A stretch of DNA of 64,000 nt from Mesocentrotus franciscanus. Lineage: Eukaryota; Echinodermata; Echinoidea; Camarodonta; Strongylocentrotidae. The notes beneath the pieces are model-generated. The model searched no databases. It saw nothing but the letters and a program-made list of their open reading frames with translations, and was not told where the DNA came from. Of this stretch, positions 32,458-46,700 are shown piece after piece. Both the position numbers and the translations under genes were made by a program. Within the stretch, counting starts at the first letter, position 1. Each line of letters opens with the position of its first letter. The stretch lies in NCBI GenBank assembly GCA_037976565.1, contig CP137683.1, positions 14,403,699 to 14,467,698 on the forward strand, in the 5' to 3' direction.

Positions 32458-34517
32458 GCCGCCATTTTAATTTGCGAGTAAACCTAGCTTGCGTCATCAA
32501 TATTTTCAGACGCGCAGGTATTGCTGCGCGCTCACGTACATCATATCGAGACATACGCTTTGCATGCTGCATAAAATATACCTCATACATAGATTGTCAT
32601 TCACTGATTGGTCAAAACTGTATCACATGACAAGGAGCATTTCGATCTATCATTGCGTCAGAGGGTTTGATAGTACTATCAAACCCTGTGATAGGACTCC
32701 TAACCCCTCCGCGACTTTTGCACACGTACACAACTTATGCCTCCAGCGCGTACGTAACTTGCGCGGTGTCAGTTAGCTAGGGCGCTCACGCATTGCAATT
32801 TACGCGGAGCCACGCAGTGACTGCAGTACCGTACCTGTACTGTATAGCGCCAGCTAAATATATTTACATCCTTCTGTTTCATTGTCTACTTGTTGTATAA
32901 ATTCCCCACACAGGTATTAAAATTAAACTGTTGTGGATGAATGAAACATTGAATGATGTAAATATGACATACAGCTAGACCTATTCATGAATCAATGAAA
33001 AGGATGAGGTATATAAAACAAATATGGACTGCTCTGTAATCGGATGGTAGTTAAAATTATCACTCCCTCGGTGGTGTTCATACCGGCCCTTCTATCACCC
33101 CCTCGGCTTCGCCTCGGGGGTGATAGAAGGGCAGGTATGAACAGCACCGAGGGAGTGATAATTTCCATCATTCTCATGAGGAGTCAATATTTGTATACTC
33201 GCAATTTAAAATGGCGCCCATGTCGGCCCATGCATGCGCACTCTTGTAACAGTGAAAGGGTGTATTGTCTGAACGTTTGATGGGCCTACGAAGTATAAAC
33301 CAGCAATCTCAATACATGTATTTGAAATATGAAGAGCAAACGGTTCTTTCGTAATTATGTTTTTACTCTCACATCTTCGTTAATCTCTCCTCTTTCTCCA
33401 TCTCAACAGTTAAACTCTCTTTTACCTCCCCCATCCCTCTAGTTCTCTCTCTCTTTTTTTCTCTGTTTAAATTTGGACAAAATTATTGGCGCACTTACTC
33501 TTAAGAATGCGAGGAATAGTCTCAAATTAAGCTTTAGAGGAATACAGAAGAAACTTCCTTGTTGATTTCAAGTCAAATGTAAGATGCGCAGACATACGGC
33601 TCTCCATCATACCAATAGCAGACTAGCAACAACAAAGAACTTAGCAAAGGTAACAAATCGATGATTTTTGAGATTTTATTTCAAAAATATTACTCACGTA
33701 CTTCTCGTTTGTTACATGTGTACGAGATACAAGAAAAAATGTTAGCCACGCCACACTTAAATGCATGTCAGTATACAAATAAACCCACGGTTATATATGA
33801 ACAAGCCTTAAATGAGCACTAACATCGACGATTGCATGTACATGTATTTTGTTAAACAAGAAGCGCATGAAGCTTACTGTAAAACCAGCAAAATCTGTGA
33901 CACAAAACTTTTGTGCAGTGCAAATAATAGCCACATCCCCCTCCCCCTCCGCCCCCACCCCCCCAAAAAATACAATAATTTGTGAATAGCAAAAATTTGA
34001 TGTCAGATTTCTTTACTTTGCTGCATAAACATCTTGCAAAAAATATGACAACTCACGAAATTCAAGAACTTTCATGCATGAAAAATATTTGTGGTCTTAC
34101 AGTATAATGAAAGACTTGTTGGATTTCGCCAAATTTAATTTAACTAATTTTTTTTAAACACAATGTGGAATGGTAACCACTTCTCTTAAATACAATGTTA
34201 CATAATCCATCAAATATAAATGTACTTCCAATTATATGTTACTATAGACATTTTTAACACATTATGAATGGTATTCCGACAATTAACTTATTTGAAGTAC
34301 AGTGTAAGTGAAGTGTTCCAGTTATAATTACAAAATTATACTCCTCAGAATACATAAGTAAATGCCTTATATAAACATGGAGTTGTTAACAAAAATAAAA
34401 GTTGATGTATACACATTTCAGAATTAATTACATGATACATGTAGGCCTATGTTAATAAGCCCCTACATGTATTAAGAATAAACATATTATAACAATGCTA
34501 TTACTTTTTGATAGTAA
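32458..34517. other. intergenic; small palindromes only
   Basis: Contains a 24-bp palindrome at about 32660-32685 (GGGTTTGATAGTACTATC and complement), the hairpin listed separately at 33053-33163, and CT-rich DNA near 33390-33460. No gene seen. It lies 3' of the mu-crystallin-like gene. Confidence 0.5.
33053..33163. mobile_element. foldback element centred on GGCTTCGCC
   Basis: ATTATCACTCCCTCGGTG pairs with CACCGAGGGAGTGATAAT. GTTCATACC-GGCCCTTCTATC pairs with its complement, and the tip is CCCCCTCGGCTTCGCCTCGG. About 110 bp, almost perfect. Confidence 0.85.
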
Positions 34518-34523
34518 TTTATT
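34518..34523 (-). promoter_or_regulatory. polyadenylation signal AATAAA
   Basis: AATAAA on the minus strand, about 125 bases past the stop of the distal terminal exon of the mu-crystallin-like gene. Confidence 0.45.
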
Positions 34524-34646
34524 AATGCAGCACAATTTCCATTTCCATGTTCAAATGATCATGACAACTTGTCTTCAGCAAATTGATTATTTAAGAAGAT
34601 TATCAGCCTATCCTTGGAACACCATCACAATAACTAGTTTCATTTG

Positions 34647-34723
34647 TTATGATTCCATGTCCTTTATAATGCTCACTTTATCATAGACGAGTTTTGCTGC
34701 TACAGCATCTTCGACAGCCACTC
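34647..34723 (-). CDS. CRYM: alternative terminal exon 9b
   Basis: After acceptor atcttctag, phase 1, it encodes VAVEDAVAAKLVYDKVSIIK and DMES to TAA. VAVEDAVAAKL is closer to the vertebrate C-terminus than 9a. An AATAAA follows at 34523-34518. The 3' flanks of 9a and 9b are also alike ('atcagcct-cccttgg', 'cacaat'), so the UTR was duplicated with the exon. Confidence 0.78.
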
Positions 34724-37700
34724 CTAGAAGATGAAATCAAGATAAGAGCAAGATTGTTAAATCTTAGAAAATTATTATGTCCAGGGGCGGTATTCTGAAT
34801 ATTGTTGTATCTTTTGTGTTATCTTTTGTGTTATCTTTTGTTGTATCTTCCAGAGATAACACAGCGCTAATATTGTTGTAAGTTGGTATTCTGAAAATCA
34901 TTTTATCCCTGTGTTATCTCTTGAAGGACCGCCTCTATCTTATCTTTGACACGCCCATTTGTATGGACCCTACCAATCAAGATCTATTTTATATAAGCAT
35001 GATAAGTAGGTCAACCAATAGGAATATTTTATGCCATATCTGAAGATGCGCCTAGCGCATATAATCTTGGGCGTAATTAGTTAATTGAGCACTTATTACG
35101 CGGGTCATCATATGCGCTGTTGCATGTGGATCATGAAGACAAGTCACGCTTTCACTTAGTGGTTAAGAAACATCACAGAGAAGAGAGCATTAAAATCTTC
35201 ATATCTTAGCATGTAATTTATTAAAAAGTTCTCATCTGTGATGTCTCCGGTCAACGCACAATCTTCTTCTAACCCTTCGATTGGCATGAAGTTGGTTCTG
35301 GGCAAGGAAGATTGCCGCCATTTTATCACCACGAGAGATACAACACCCCCCTACCTGTTGTAAATATTGTTGTAAATACCTGCAAGATAAGATAAGATAA
35401 AAGATACAACAATTTTCAGAATACCAATTATCTTGTCATATTATCTCTCGTGCGCATATTCAAATGAGGATTAAGCATATTAATAAAACGCACAATTACA
35501 AGCGCACAAAAGTATGAGCGCAGGCGCGGCCAAAGAGATGAGAGAAAAGATACAACAAAAGATACAACAAAAGTTACAACAATGTTCAGAATACCAACTT
35601 TATCTTAACTTCAAAGATACAGCAATATTAGAGATAAGACAGGGTTCAGAATACGGCCCCGGGGCCCGTATTCAATTAAATACTTAAGTACAAAATTCAA
35701 GCTTTTTACTTAGTATTTGGCTTAGATAGAATACTTAGCCAATTTTGGTATTCAATTCAAACTTTTGGATAAGTATTTTACCCTAAATTTAAGACAGCTC
35801 CCTACCAGACTTAAGCCAATTATTTGGAGGCCTTGATTGGCAGGCATATGGTTTTCTTACGCAGTATCAAAACCTGCGCACAATTCTATTAGCGCGCATT
35901 TATTGCAATGCATTAATTGCGCATTACTTTTGATTGACCGTGTGATGTCACAATGCTTATCAGTAAGTATTTTACTTAGATTTTGTCTTAGGTAAGTAAA
36001 AGTCTAAAATGCGATTTGAATACGAGATAAGTAAACTTCTTAGCTTAGCCATTTAATTAGTAAATTTCTTACTTATTCTAAGTATTGAATTGAATACCGG
36101 CCCTGGTCATCAAGGGATTGGATTCAAGTGGTTCCAACATTTCACTGGGGATGTAAAGATCAGCCTACCCTTGGTTTTAGGACACCGTCACAATCAATTG
36201 GTTTCATGTCATTATTAGAAGACTGACTTTGTCATAGACCAGTTTTGCTGCTACAACATTTTTAATAGCGACACCTACAAGTTAAAATCCAAAATTTTCG
36301 ACAGAATTCCTACCCATGTATATTGTTTTCAGAGACATCCATTTTATTTGGATTATTAGAAGAATGGAGCATGAAAAGAAAACTTTTGTTGCCAATTTGA
36401 AGAACAATACATGATCAATTTAGCCCTAGAGATATACCTGTCTTGAAAGGAATATACTACACAAATGACTTTTACATGATTAATCCCCCTTTGTAATTGT
36501 TACAGCAGCATGAGATTTAAATACATGTACTACAAATAAGGGATTTTCAAACATGCATGAAGTGCCTATTATACAACTCACTCCCAGATCCTAATTAAAT
36601 GATTGGTCATGCGCGGTCACGTGTGATTCATTTACTGAGCCTATTGCACGCTTTTTCATGAAAAAGCGTGCAATAGATTCCAGTACTATCCAACGACCCA
36701 ACACATGGGCCTATTCTTGCACAGCACTATGCGTAAATGGGTATAGATAGAGGTGCGCTTGCTATATCTATACTTATGTGTGCGCACTAAATTGAGACTT
36801 ATTAAAACTTGAGATTTATTTGTCAGCCATAAACTGTCACGAAACAATCTTGAATTAATTATTTTTACATCAAATAACAAGGATCTAGGAGTTTCTTTGT
36901 ATAAAACAAATGATGCATGTTTTCATTCGTTCATTATACGATCTATCCGCCCTCGTTGATGCTGCTGTGTGTATCTATCGCACTCAGCCTAACGGCTTCG
37001 TGCAATAGATACACACAGCCTCAACTCGGGTGCGGATATATCGTATAATGAACTCATGCGCATGCATCATTTGTATAATATTTATCTTACATAGTGATAA
37101 AACAATAAATCCATGATTTCTAACTTCAGAATTGATAAAACTGTTTTGAATTGCAAGATAGACAAGGTCTTCTTGAATCCAAATACAAGTAGAAGTCTAG
37201 ACCAATTTGTAGCTACATTTACATTTACAGCAAGTAATGTTGAAGCGGTCAATATTTACCTTGTGATTTGAAGACCGTAAGCTCATCTCTTTTGGCTTCT
37301 TTGGTCCCATTAATCACCTCTCCAATCTCTGCAAACACTGTCACCTTCAAGATAATAGTAAATAAAAAACGACAATTCAAATTTTCAGCTAAGCAGAGCA
37401 CAATGGTGGCACGTTACAATGCGTTCGGAATGTCAAAGGCATAATTGTTGGTAATATTGGTGGATTTAAACTTGTAATTTCGACAATTTACCCAATGCCA
37501 CTTTCGATATGTTAGCATGATCTTGATAGTAAATGTACACTGTACATATATATTATCTCTATGTTCTACATGTGATACTACATGTACAGTGCCACAAATT
37601 ACGATTTCCGACAAGTGCACTCAAACGTGTCTTTCCATACCACCACCTTTAACTATACTAATGTAATTCAGGTAGCGGTACATAAACATGTACAGATAAT

Positions 37701-40700
37701 GGGGAGCTATTGAATATACAAAACAAACAATTGTTCCGCAACAAGTGCCATCACTTCATGACATCTGCGCATGCATTGGCTTTATTGCAATCTTCCCGTT
37801 CATATCGTATTACAGGGCTTAGCAGTATCACAATAGGAGGGAACCCTTTCTCGTTTACTTGACAGTAAGGACTTCATACTGAAACCAGAGAAAATTATTC
37901 CTCAAAACCTTAGAAATTGGATTGTAAACAATTTTCGTAAGGATTAGAGTCTTCAGTTGAAACCATAGAACTTAAGGAATCCTATATGTAGGAAACGACT
38001 TTCATCAGATTGGACCCATGTAAATTACGGTTAACTGAAAGTTAAAAAGCAGAATGGCGGTGAGCACAGGCATTACAAAAGCTTTGGAAGTTAGCACCAC
38101 CAAATCACGCAGACACGAACAGCACCGTGACGCTGACAAACTTGTGAGAAGAAGAGGTAAGCCTGATTTTATTAAACATAGAGACATACCTCTTTTGAAA
38201 AGAAACGTTGTAATGAGTAAAGAAATGTACAGTAAGGCTCTTTTAAAATCATATTCTGCTACGAGAGTTAGATATGCAGATGTGTTAAGAAAATCAGAGG
38301 TCTCTGGTGCTTGTACCTTTTGGATCAACCAGTAGAATCAATCTAATTTCAAAAGATCTTAACATTCATAATTCGTGCATCACTGTAGGCTGATTCAAAC
38401 CCTTCCTCCCAGGTAGTAATAACAACCTAATCAGAGTTTCAATTAAGGACCTATTTTGTCAGTTTATGATGCTACCATCTAGAATAATTTTCAAAGAAAG
38501 AGAAGGTGTCAGGAAAGGTGATGGCATAGCGTCTAAGAGTTAATTGTACACTCGCAGAAAGCCTCACTGGAGTGTTATACATAGAAAAAACCCACAACTA
38601 GCCCAACCTCTCCCAAGGTTTGTCTCCTTCAACTTCTTTAAAGGTGAAGTGTTTCATCCTGATCAAATCGCTCACGACGATTGCTCCAGTTGTCTAATCA
38701 AAGGGCATCATCACTTCATGTGAAAGAGAGAGGTGATCTGTCCTTCCTGCAGCAGACCTGGGCATTACCAGAGAGAATACATGGCCACTTGGCCATGATG
38801 ACCAAATCCAACCCCTCTGATGCTCAACGTGACGCCTCAAATGATCTAATGATTGCATGAGCTGAGACACAAGAAGACATCTCCTTAACATCCGTCAAAC
38901 CTTGAGATTCTCTTGCTGGTTCACAACAGAGTAAGTTTACACAATTGTACAGCAAGAATGAGAAACATTTACACACAGCAGGGTTCTCCCTTCCATGTCC
39001 CATTATTCAAGTGATGTTTCCAGCAATGATTGCGACAACAAGAGTGAACTTTCTAAACCTGCTTGCATCCGCGACCAAGTTTCAAGCAACGCACCATTTG
39101 AATTGCCAGCGAAGATGACACGATTCATCACCACTACACGCTCCTTGTTACAGGATGCATTGAGTACCCCTAAGACTAGCAACAATATGCGAAATCACTT
39201 ATGGAGCTTCTTATAGCATTACAGCTGTGCGAGACCCACACAACAATGATGATTCGCAATTCTCTGACATCTCACCGGAGTCCCCTAACTTTACCAGAAC
39301 TGGGCCCTGTTTCATAAACTTGTTATCAGTAACAAATGTTAAATTTCTATGACAAATTTGCTCTCAGCCAATCAAATGCCACAATTTCAGTAGCTTATAA
39401 CATATATAGTTACTCGTTATTGATGACAAGTGTTATGAAACAGGACCCTGGTCTAAGATCTGGAAGCACCAACAAAAATCTATGAAGAAATGAATGCTTT
39501 GTGTATACTTTGAGTGCTTTGTAAAAATTGTTTTAAATAGTACCATAGATAGTAATTTGGGCTCATTAAGCTGGGAAACTCTAAACTCAAACTATTTTCT
39601 CAAAAAGTACTGATTAGTCTCACATCTCAAACTCAAAGTTTGTTCAGTCTTGTGGAGAAGCATAGAGATCTTAAGCAAATAATGAATAATTTTTTTTTTT
39701 AATAGTATACCGTGTGAGTCAAAAAAAAGTTTACACTCAGAAAATTGTCATTTATTTTAAAAGTCAGCTACGAACGAAAGGTTATCATACATATTTTGTG
39801 TAGTATGTGTTCACGCTTGGATGAACAGGAGGCATTGTTTGCGAGAGTGCACAAAACGACTTGCGCCAAAAGTATAAAAGTGAGAGAATGAATTGAATGT
39901 ATCTGGGCCAAGAGGGTTACCATCATGCCTAAAGACTTTTGCGCCTGTAATCCAGCTAACAGTGGAAGTTACAAACTGATTCAGCCGAGGACGCAGGTTT
40001 GAAACTGAGTCACGTCTTTCGGATGGTGACGTTAAAGGTCTGTCCCCAGACGTAAATAATCATATCTGATTGATACACGTCTGTAAAAACCCAATCACAC
40101 ACTCGAATGTATCAAATGAGATGCATTGCATATCATGCTTTTTGCAGAAGCAAAGTCACACACACACATACATGCGCACAAATGTTCTTTGATATTTTAT
40201 ATTTGATATTTGATATGTGTGACATGATTAATTTTTGTTAGGGATGTTATTTGGATCTGCAAAGACCGAATTAATACCCAAATTCCAATTCTTTATTCAA
40301 ACATAACATAAGCCGTTTGGCGCAAGTTGAATTTTGCACTCTCTTAAATAATGTCTCCTGGTCATCCAAGCGTGAACACATACCACACAAAAATGATACC
40401 AAATGATTCGGGATAAAACACTCTTTCATATGATGTATAATAATTCACTGTTCATAGATGATTTTTAAAATAATTAGCAATTTTCTAGGTGTAAACTTTT
40501 TTTGGACTCACACTGTATACTATCACTACGACCGTCAAGATATGCGATTTATCACGTGACCTCATAGACCATACGTGTTGCAAGATTCTTGGGATGTGGG
40601 ATATAATGCTAATTACCTTGGAATGGAGAATGTCTCCAGATTCCTTATATGCCCCTGGAGTGTTGTCTGTGTAGACTACAGCCTTCTTCATCACCTCAGC

Positions 40701-43700
40701 GCCCAACTCCTGAGCCCATGGTACGCAGGCCCCAACACCTGTATCACAGTAAGATGATCAAAGAGAACTGAAATTCTTAAAAGTACTGTAGTCAGGTCAT
40801 ATAGCAGTGTATCAGAGTGATTGATCCTCATACCATAAATTCAAAATATGTCTTATATCACTGGTGCTTAAATAATAGCCCATGTGACATACACAATTTG
40901 ATGTGGTCACCAAAAATATCAAGTAAATAATGCCACGTTTGGTGGTTGAGGCATAAAAAACTCAACCAAAAAAGTTGTTTCTTTTCATGCTTTAAATGGA
41001 TACATAACACACATCGATGACTATTGATATTGAATAAGTGTCAGAAAATTTGCTTGCTCGCTTGGCTCTCTTGCAATTATCCCATCATTGTTACCGTCAC
41101 CAGTATGACTTGAAAGACGTTGTCAATAATTACATCAAATAAGAAACAACAAAAAATTTAAACTAGATGGAACTTTGACTGCGTGCAGTCGAAAATTATG
41201 CCTCTGCCATAGAGCGATTTTACAAACCAAAACGGAAGCAATTTTTAATATTCAAGTTTGATAGTAATCTATTAACGGGTTCTCAGAATATCATGATTAC
41301 AAGCTATTTTTCATATACATGGCTCTGCAAGATAAATTCCTGTCCCAAGTTTGATAGTAATCCATCTGTCGGTTCCAATTATAATGCGTTCACAAATTAT
41401 TTATATGTATACATAATGAGCCCCATGACCTTTGACCTCATGCCCTAATATCTAATCAGTTCATTGGCTCTGCAAGATACATAAACATGTCTTGAGTTTG
41501 ATGGTAATCTGTCTATCGGTTCTCAAGATAATGCGATCACAAGCTATTTTTTAATACATGAAGAGCCCCACGACTTTTGACCTTTGACCTCATGACCCTA
41601 AAATTTAATCAGTTCATTGGCTCTGCAAGATACATACATGCCCCAAGTTTGGCGGGAATCCATCAATCAGTTCTTGAGATAACTTGATCACAAGCTATTT
41701 TTGCATACATAATAAGCCCTGTGACCTTTGACCTTGTGACCCCAAAATCTAATCAGTTCATTGGCTCTGCAAGATACATACATGACATAAGTTTGGCGGT
41801 AATCCATCAATCGGTTCTTAAGATAACGAGATCACAAGCTATTTTTGAATACATAAAGAGTCCTGTGACCTTTGACCTTTGACCTCGTGACCCCAAAATC
41901 TAATCAGTTCATTAGCTCTGCAAGATACATACATGACCCAAGTTTGGCAGTAATTCATCAATCGGTTCTTGAGATAATGTGATCACGAGAACGTATGTAA
42001 TTTTTGCATACCGGTACATAAAGAGCCCTGTGACCTTTGACCTTGTGACACCAAAATCTAATCAGTTCATAAGCTCTGCAAGATACATACATGACCCAAG
42101 TTTGGCAGTAATAATCCATCAATCGGTTCTTGACATAATGCGATCACGAGAACGGGACGTACGTACTGACTGACGGACAACCAGAAAACATAATGCCTCC
42201 GGCTACTTTGTAGAGGAGCCATCAAAATTAAGCATAATAGTGTATTATGGCCGAGGAGAGATGTATTTTGAAAATGCTGTTGCATTGCCCCTTCATTCGC
42301 CATCCTTATGTATGTGTAATATGTAGTGCCCTGCCACATAATTTGAGAAATATGTCTGGCCTTACCCACAATTGAGAACTGCTGTTTTACATCAAAGTAT
42401 GGGCCGTATTCTGAAAACTATGTTATCTTTCATGTTAGGGAAAATCATGTTGGTTGTTATTACAAACTGTAATTGCAGGGAATTAACACGCACCAATGGT
42501 ACTTGCATAGATGTCTTCTTAAACTTTACATGAGCATAGACTTGTGCAATGACTTTTCCTAATTTTGATTACAGACAATCGATATTGTTTTACTTACATA
42601 AAAGTTAACATTGTTTCTAGAATACCATCCCAGAAGTCCATGTTGTACTGCAAAATAGATGAGCAAGATACTTACAATTTATGTGAGCAGCGGGTTTCAG
42701 CCAGCTAGACTCCAATACAGGAGTTTGAGAAGAAGTGCATGTGGCAATTACATCTGCGCCAGTAACTGCCTCCTGAGCTGTTTCACACGCTTTTACATTA
42801 AACTTCTGGGCAAAAGCCTGGCACTTCTCAGAGGATCTTGTCCAAACTCGTACCTGCATCAAAGAGATCAACGTGATATCATTTGGTAAGCAGTTTACAG
42901 CTTTGTGTCTGAAGAATTCTTTATTGATCAAATAGTGTCACAGGACCATGCTTAATTCTTCACACATAAAATGAAAATCATACTTCATGTGCGTGTGAAT
43001 GAATGGCAAGCTGGAACAAGTCAACTCAAAGCGTAGCATCCCCTCGCCGGGCCTATATATATACGTCAGAAATTCTATCAAAATCCACCCAACATGATTA
43101 CTTAAGTTCTCAAACGGAAACCATATTTTTGCATACATAATTACTGTAGCTATTTCTCATGTTCATAATTAGCAATTTTGAATTAGCAATTTTTGCATAT
43201 TGAATGAGCTGTGACCTTTGACCTTTGACGTACATGTAATTACTCAACAATGTTACTTACGTTATTGAATGAAAACCACATTTTCGCATATACAATTAGG
43301 TATTTTTGCATATTTAATGAGCTATGACCTTTGACCTTTGACCTACATACTCCGACAATGAATTTAGGCTGTATTTTGATACCATGTACCTTCATATCAA
43401 ATTTCATAAAATCCGTCAAACATTACTAAAGTTATCGAACGGAAACCATTTTCGGCTACATACAGATGTAATTAGCTTTTTTTCGTATATTTAATGTGCT
43501 ATGACATTTGACCTTTGAATGGCTTAATGCATCTTTAATTATGTATGTATAATGTATTGTTGAATGTATTTTTTACGAGAAGTGGAAATAAATGAAATGA
43601 AAATGAATGAGACCTGATACAGACCTCACTTATTGTTGTCATATGCTGCAAGGCATGAAGGTGAGCCTCAGCCTGGGACCCTGCTCCAAGAATTGCTAAC

Positions 43701-46700
43701 GTCTGCCATCCATCCTTAGCAAGGTACTGGATGAAAAATGGAATTTATATTACATCTTTTATGTATTGATGATAATACTAGGATGACATTGATGATTATC
43801 ATAAAAAAAATTACAACAAGAACAATAAAAATATTTATCATGATTATAACAATTACAACAATAACAAGTCGAAGAAGGAGAAGAAGGAGAAGCAAAAGAA
43901 GAAGAATGTTAATAATGATACTACTACTACTACTTATAACAATAGTAATATCATAGATTTATGGACACTAAACAAAAAAAAGCATAGACATTTAAATAAA
44001 CAATGACATTAAAAAAAACTCCAAAAAAATAGGTCACAATAGATTAATGAGAAAAGACACAATAAAATTAAAATTAATTAAGATTTGTTTTCCTTTTTGT
44101 GTATATATATATTTTTTTTTTTTCAAGGTAATTCATTGCTATGAGGATGAAACCATAACAAATTTTCAAAAATGATTGAATGACAACTAGCTAATGCACT
44201 CAGACGAGTGAAAGGCTAAATTAATTCCTGTTGAGTCTAATGTCAGATATAATTTCATACCTTTGTAGCTACGGCTGATGCTGCTGCGGTTCTCATAGCA
44301 GTAATGTGTTCTGCATCCATTACCTAATAAATGAACAGGAAGGACAAGGTACCTAGCTTAGCGAAAGACCCACCCAGAGCACAAAAAGCATAATGATGGA
44401 AAATTATTACTTAAAGATCAGGTTCATTGATTTAAAAAAAATAACTTTATTGTCATTATTGCAAAGGTAACACTTTGATTTGACAAGGTTATCAAAATTC
44501 ATTGCTCGGAAACATTCGAAGTAATGATTATTATGAATTACAAAACGCTTAAATACAGCCGCAGCATAGCATCTGAAATTCTCTCCGATCGCTGCTGAGA
44601 TGTGTGACGTCGCATGTTGAACATGATTTGCACAAGCAGACGATGTCCCATGACATCTCACACATTTTCAGTGCCTGTTTCGTCATCTTCTCTTCAGTTA
44701 TTTCTCTTACTTCACTACCGTCAGACTAAATGTTTAATCTATTGCCTCACTCTAAACCACACGCATGGTATTATTTTGATGAAAAATGCAGCGATAAAAA
44801 AATAAAGGAATTCATCGCTTGTAAACAAAATAAGACGCCATTGTATTTTCAGCTGCATACACCGCGGTATGTTTGGCGTTTCAAGAGGAACAAATGCGTC
44901 CATGCTTTCATTCCAGGGGTTTTAAATTTGAAAGTGTGGTTTCTTTGATTGTTCATTAACCCCTATCCTGTGTATTTACAAACAAAAGAATTTAGTTATC
45001 AGAATCGGGGTCATATCCCTTTTTGAATGGTGTAAAATTCCATCACATTTATATACACTAAACTCATTATAATTTGAAAAATATTAGCATTGCAATTTGA
45101 ACTATTTTCATTCTTTATATTAATATGGGATGTTGTCTGCTTGGGCAGGATTGGTTCATATTGTGACGGCATTAAAACATCGTTATTTTTCTAGCGAATC
45201 TCTCGCATATCCCAGATGCTATGGAGGTGGTTTTATTTGTATTTTATAAATCATCCGATATGTAGTTGACCTACATCTTGTACGATGGCCATCTGTTAGC
45301 TTACCAGTTTCTAGTAATATGTTATTTGCCATATTTGTGATTTTCTTTGAACCCGCACTTTAAAGAATAGAGGTAGAACCAACTTATAAGGACATGGAGC
45401 TGGTAAATAACTCTATGACCCTGATCATGAAAGATAACACCAAAAATGTCAATACCGGTAATTACTACGATTCACGATTACTTACGTTGGATCCATATTA
45501 AAACTCTGTGGAATTCTCTGCCCTTGAGGAATACATCTTCCCTTTATGATTTTAAAAGAGCCTTAAAGACATACCTTAGCTTACAGGCAGACGCGTACGC
45601 AGCCTGTGTTTCGGAGGAAACCCCTCACTTTTTTTTCCAGTGTAAAAAAATTAAAAGACTTTTTTGTGCTAAAGGGTGATAAAAACTGACCTCCCCCCTC
45701 ATCAAAATATCGGTCGGTATAATTTTCCAATTCGGGACAAAAAAAATGCTCTTCCCCAGATGACCAGCTGCACATAGAACCTGGAACCAGTGGTACTGTC
45801 ATAGAGCAATGCATTGGTGCATTGGACCAATAGTGCATAGATTCAATACTGGGTGGAAGCAATAATCCACATGACCAGTAGTGCAATAACGCACCGTAGA
45901 ACCAATACTGGGTAGGAGGCTACAGTAGGAGCAATGATCCACATAAACAGCAGTGCATAGAGTTAGGACCAATAGTTCATATGACCAATAGTTCACAGGA
46001 CAAATAGTTCACAGGACAAATAGTGTACAAAACCAATAGTGCTTTAATAGGAACATCAGTGCATAGAACCAATATGGGGAATTAGGACCAATGGTACATA
46101 TAGGACCAATGGGGCATTGGACCAATACTGGGTAGCTATACCTTTTAGTTTGGCTACTGTAGGGGTATACATCAGTATTTTCTTATAACATACATACAGA
46201 GAGGGTATTAGACAGTGTCTTTAGAACTCTTTACATCTTTCAGACTTTTCTTTTCTCTCAGTTCGGCTATAAATGTCATACATGTATGGAATCATTGATG
46301 CACATAATGGAACATGAGGATTCTTTCTATGATACAATGGATTGAATTTTTAATATGTAAAATGGAAATAAATCAACCAACAAAAAAATACAGAGTAATA
46401 ATTACTTACTGCTCTGGGTACCCCTGTCGTTGCATCATTCAAAATAATTGTTCCCATATGGGAAGATAACTTGTTCTTGGCATTGTTGGGGTAAATGGCA
46501 ACAATCTTAGTTGCTACGATGTTATCTGCATAGCTGACAACAGGCATTACAAACACATGGCTGAAGAAAGAAACATAAGAAAACAGTTTTTCAGAATATT
46601 CCCCCCCTTTTTTTATTTTCCATGCTCAAATGAAATAGGACATGCTCATAGCTATTTGAGAGGTACAGTTATGTCACAGGAAGTGTTTCCTGATTGGTAA

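Noticed and set aside
41265..42130. Regularly spaced repeats resembling a CRISPR array
   Set aside because: Units are diverged, the whole period is repetitive with no unique spacers, and the genome is eukaryotic.
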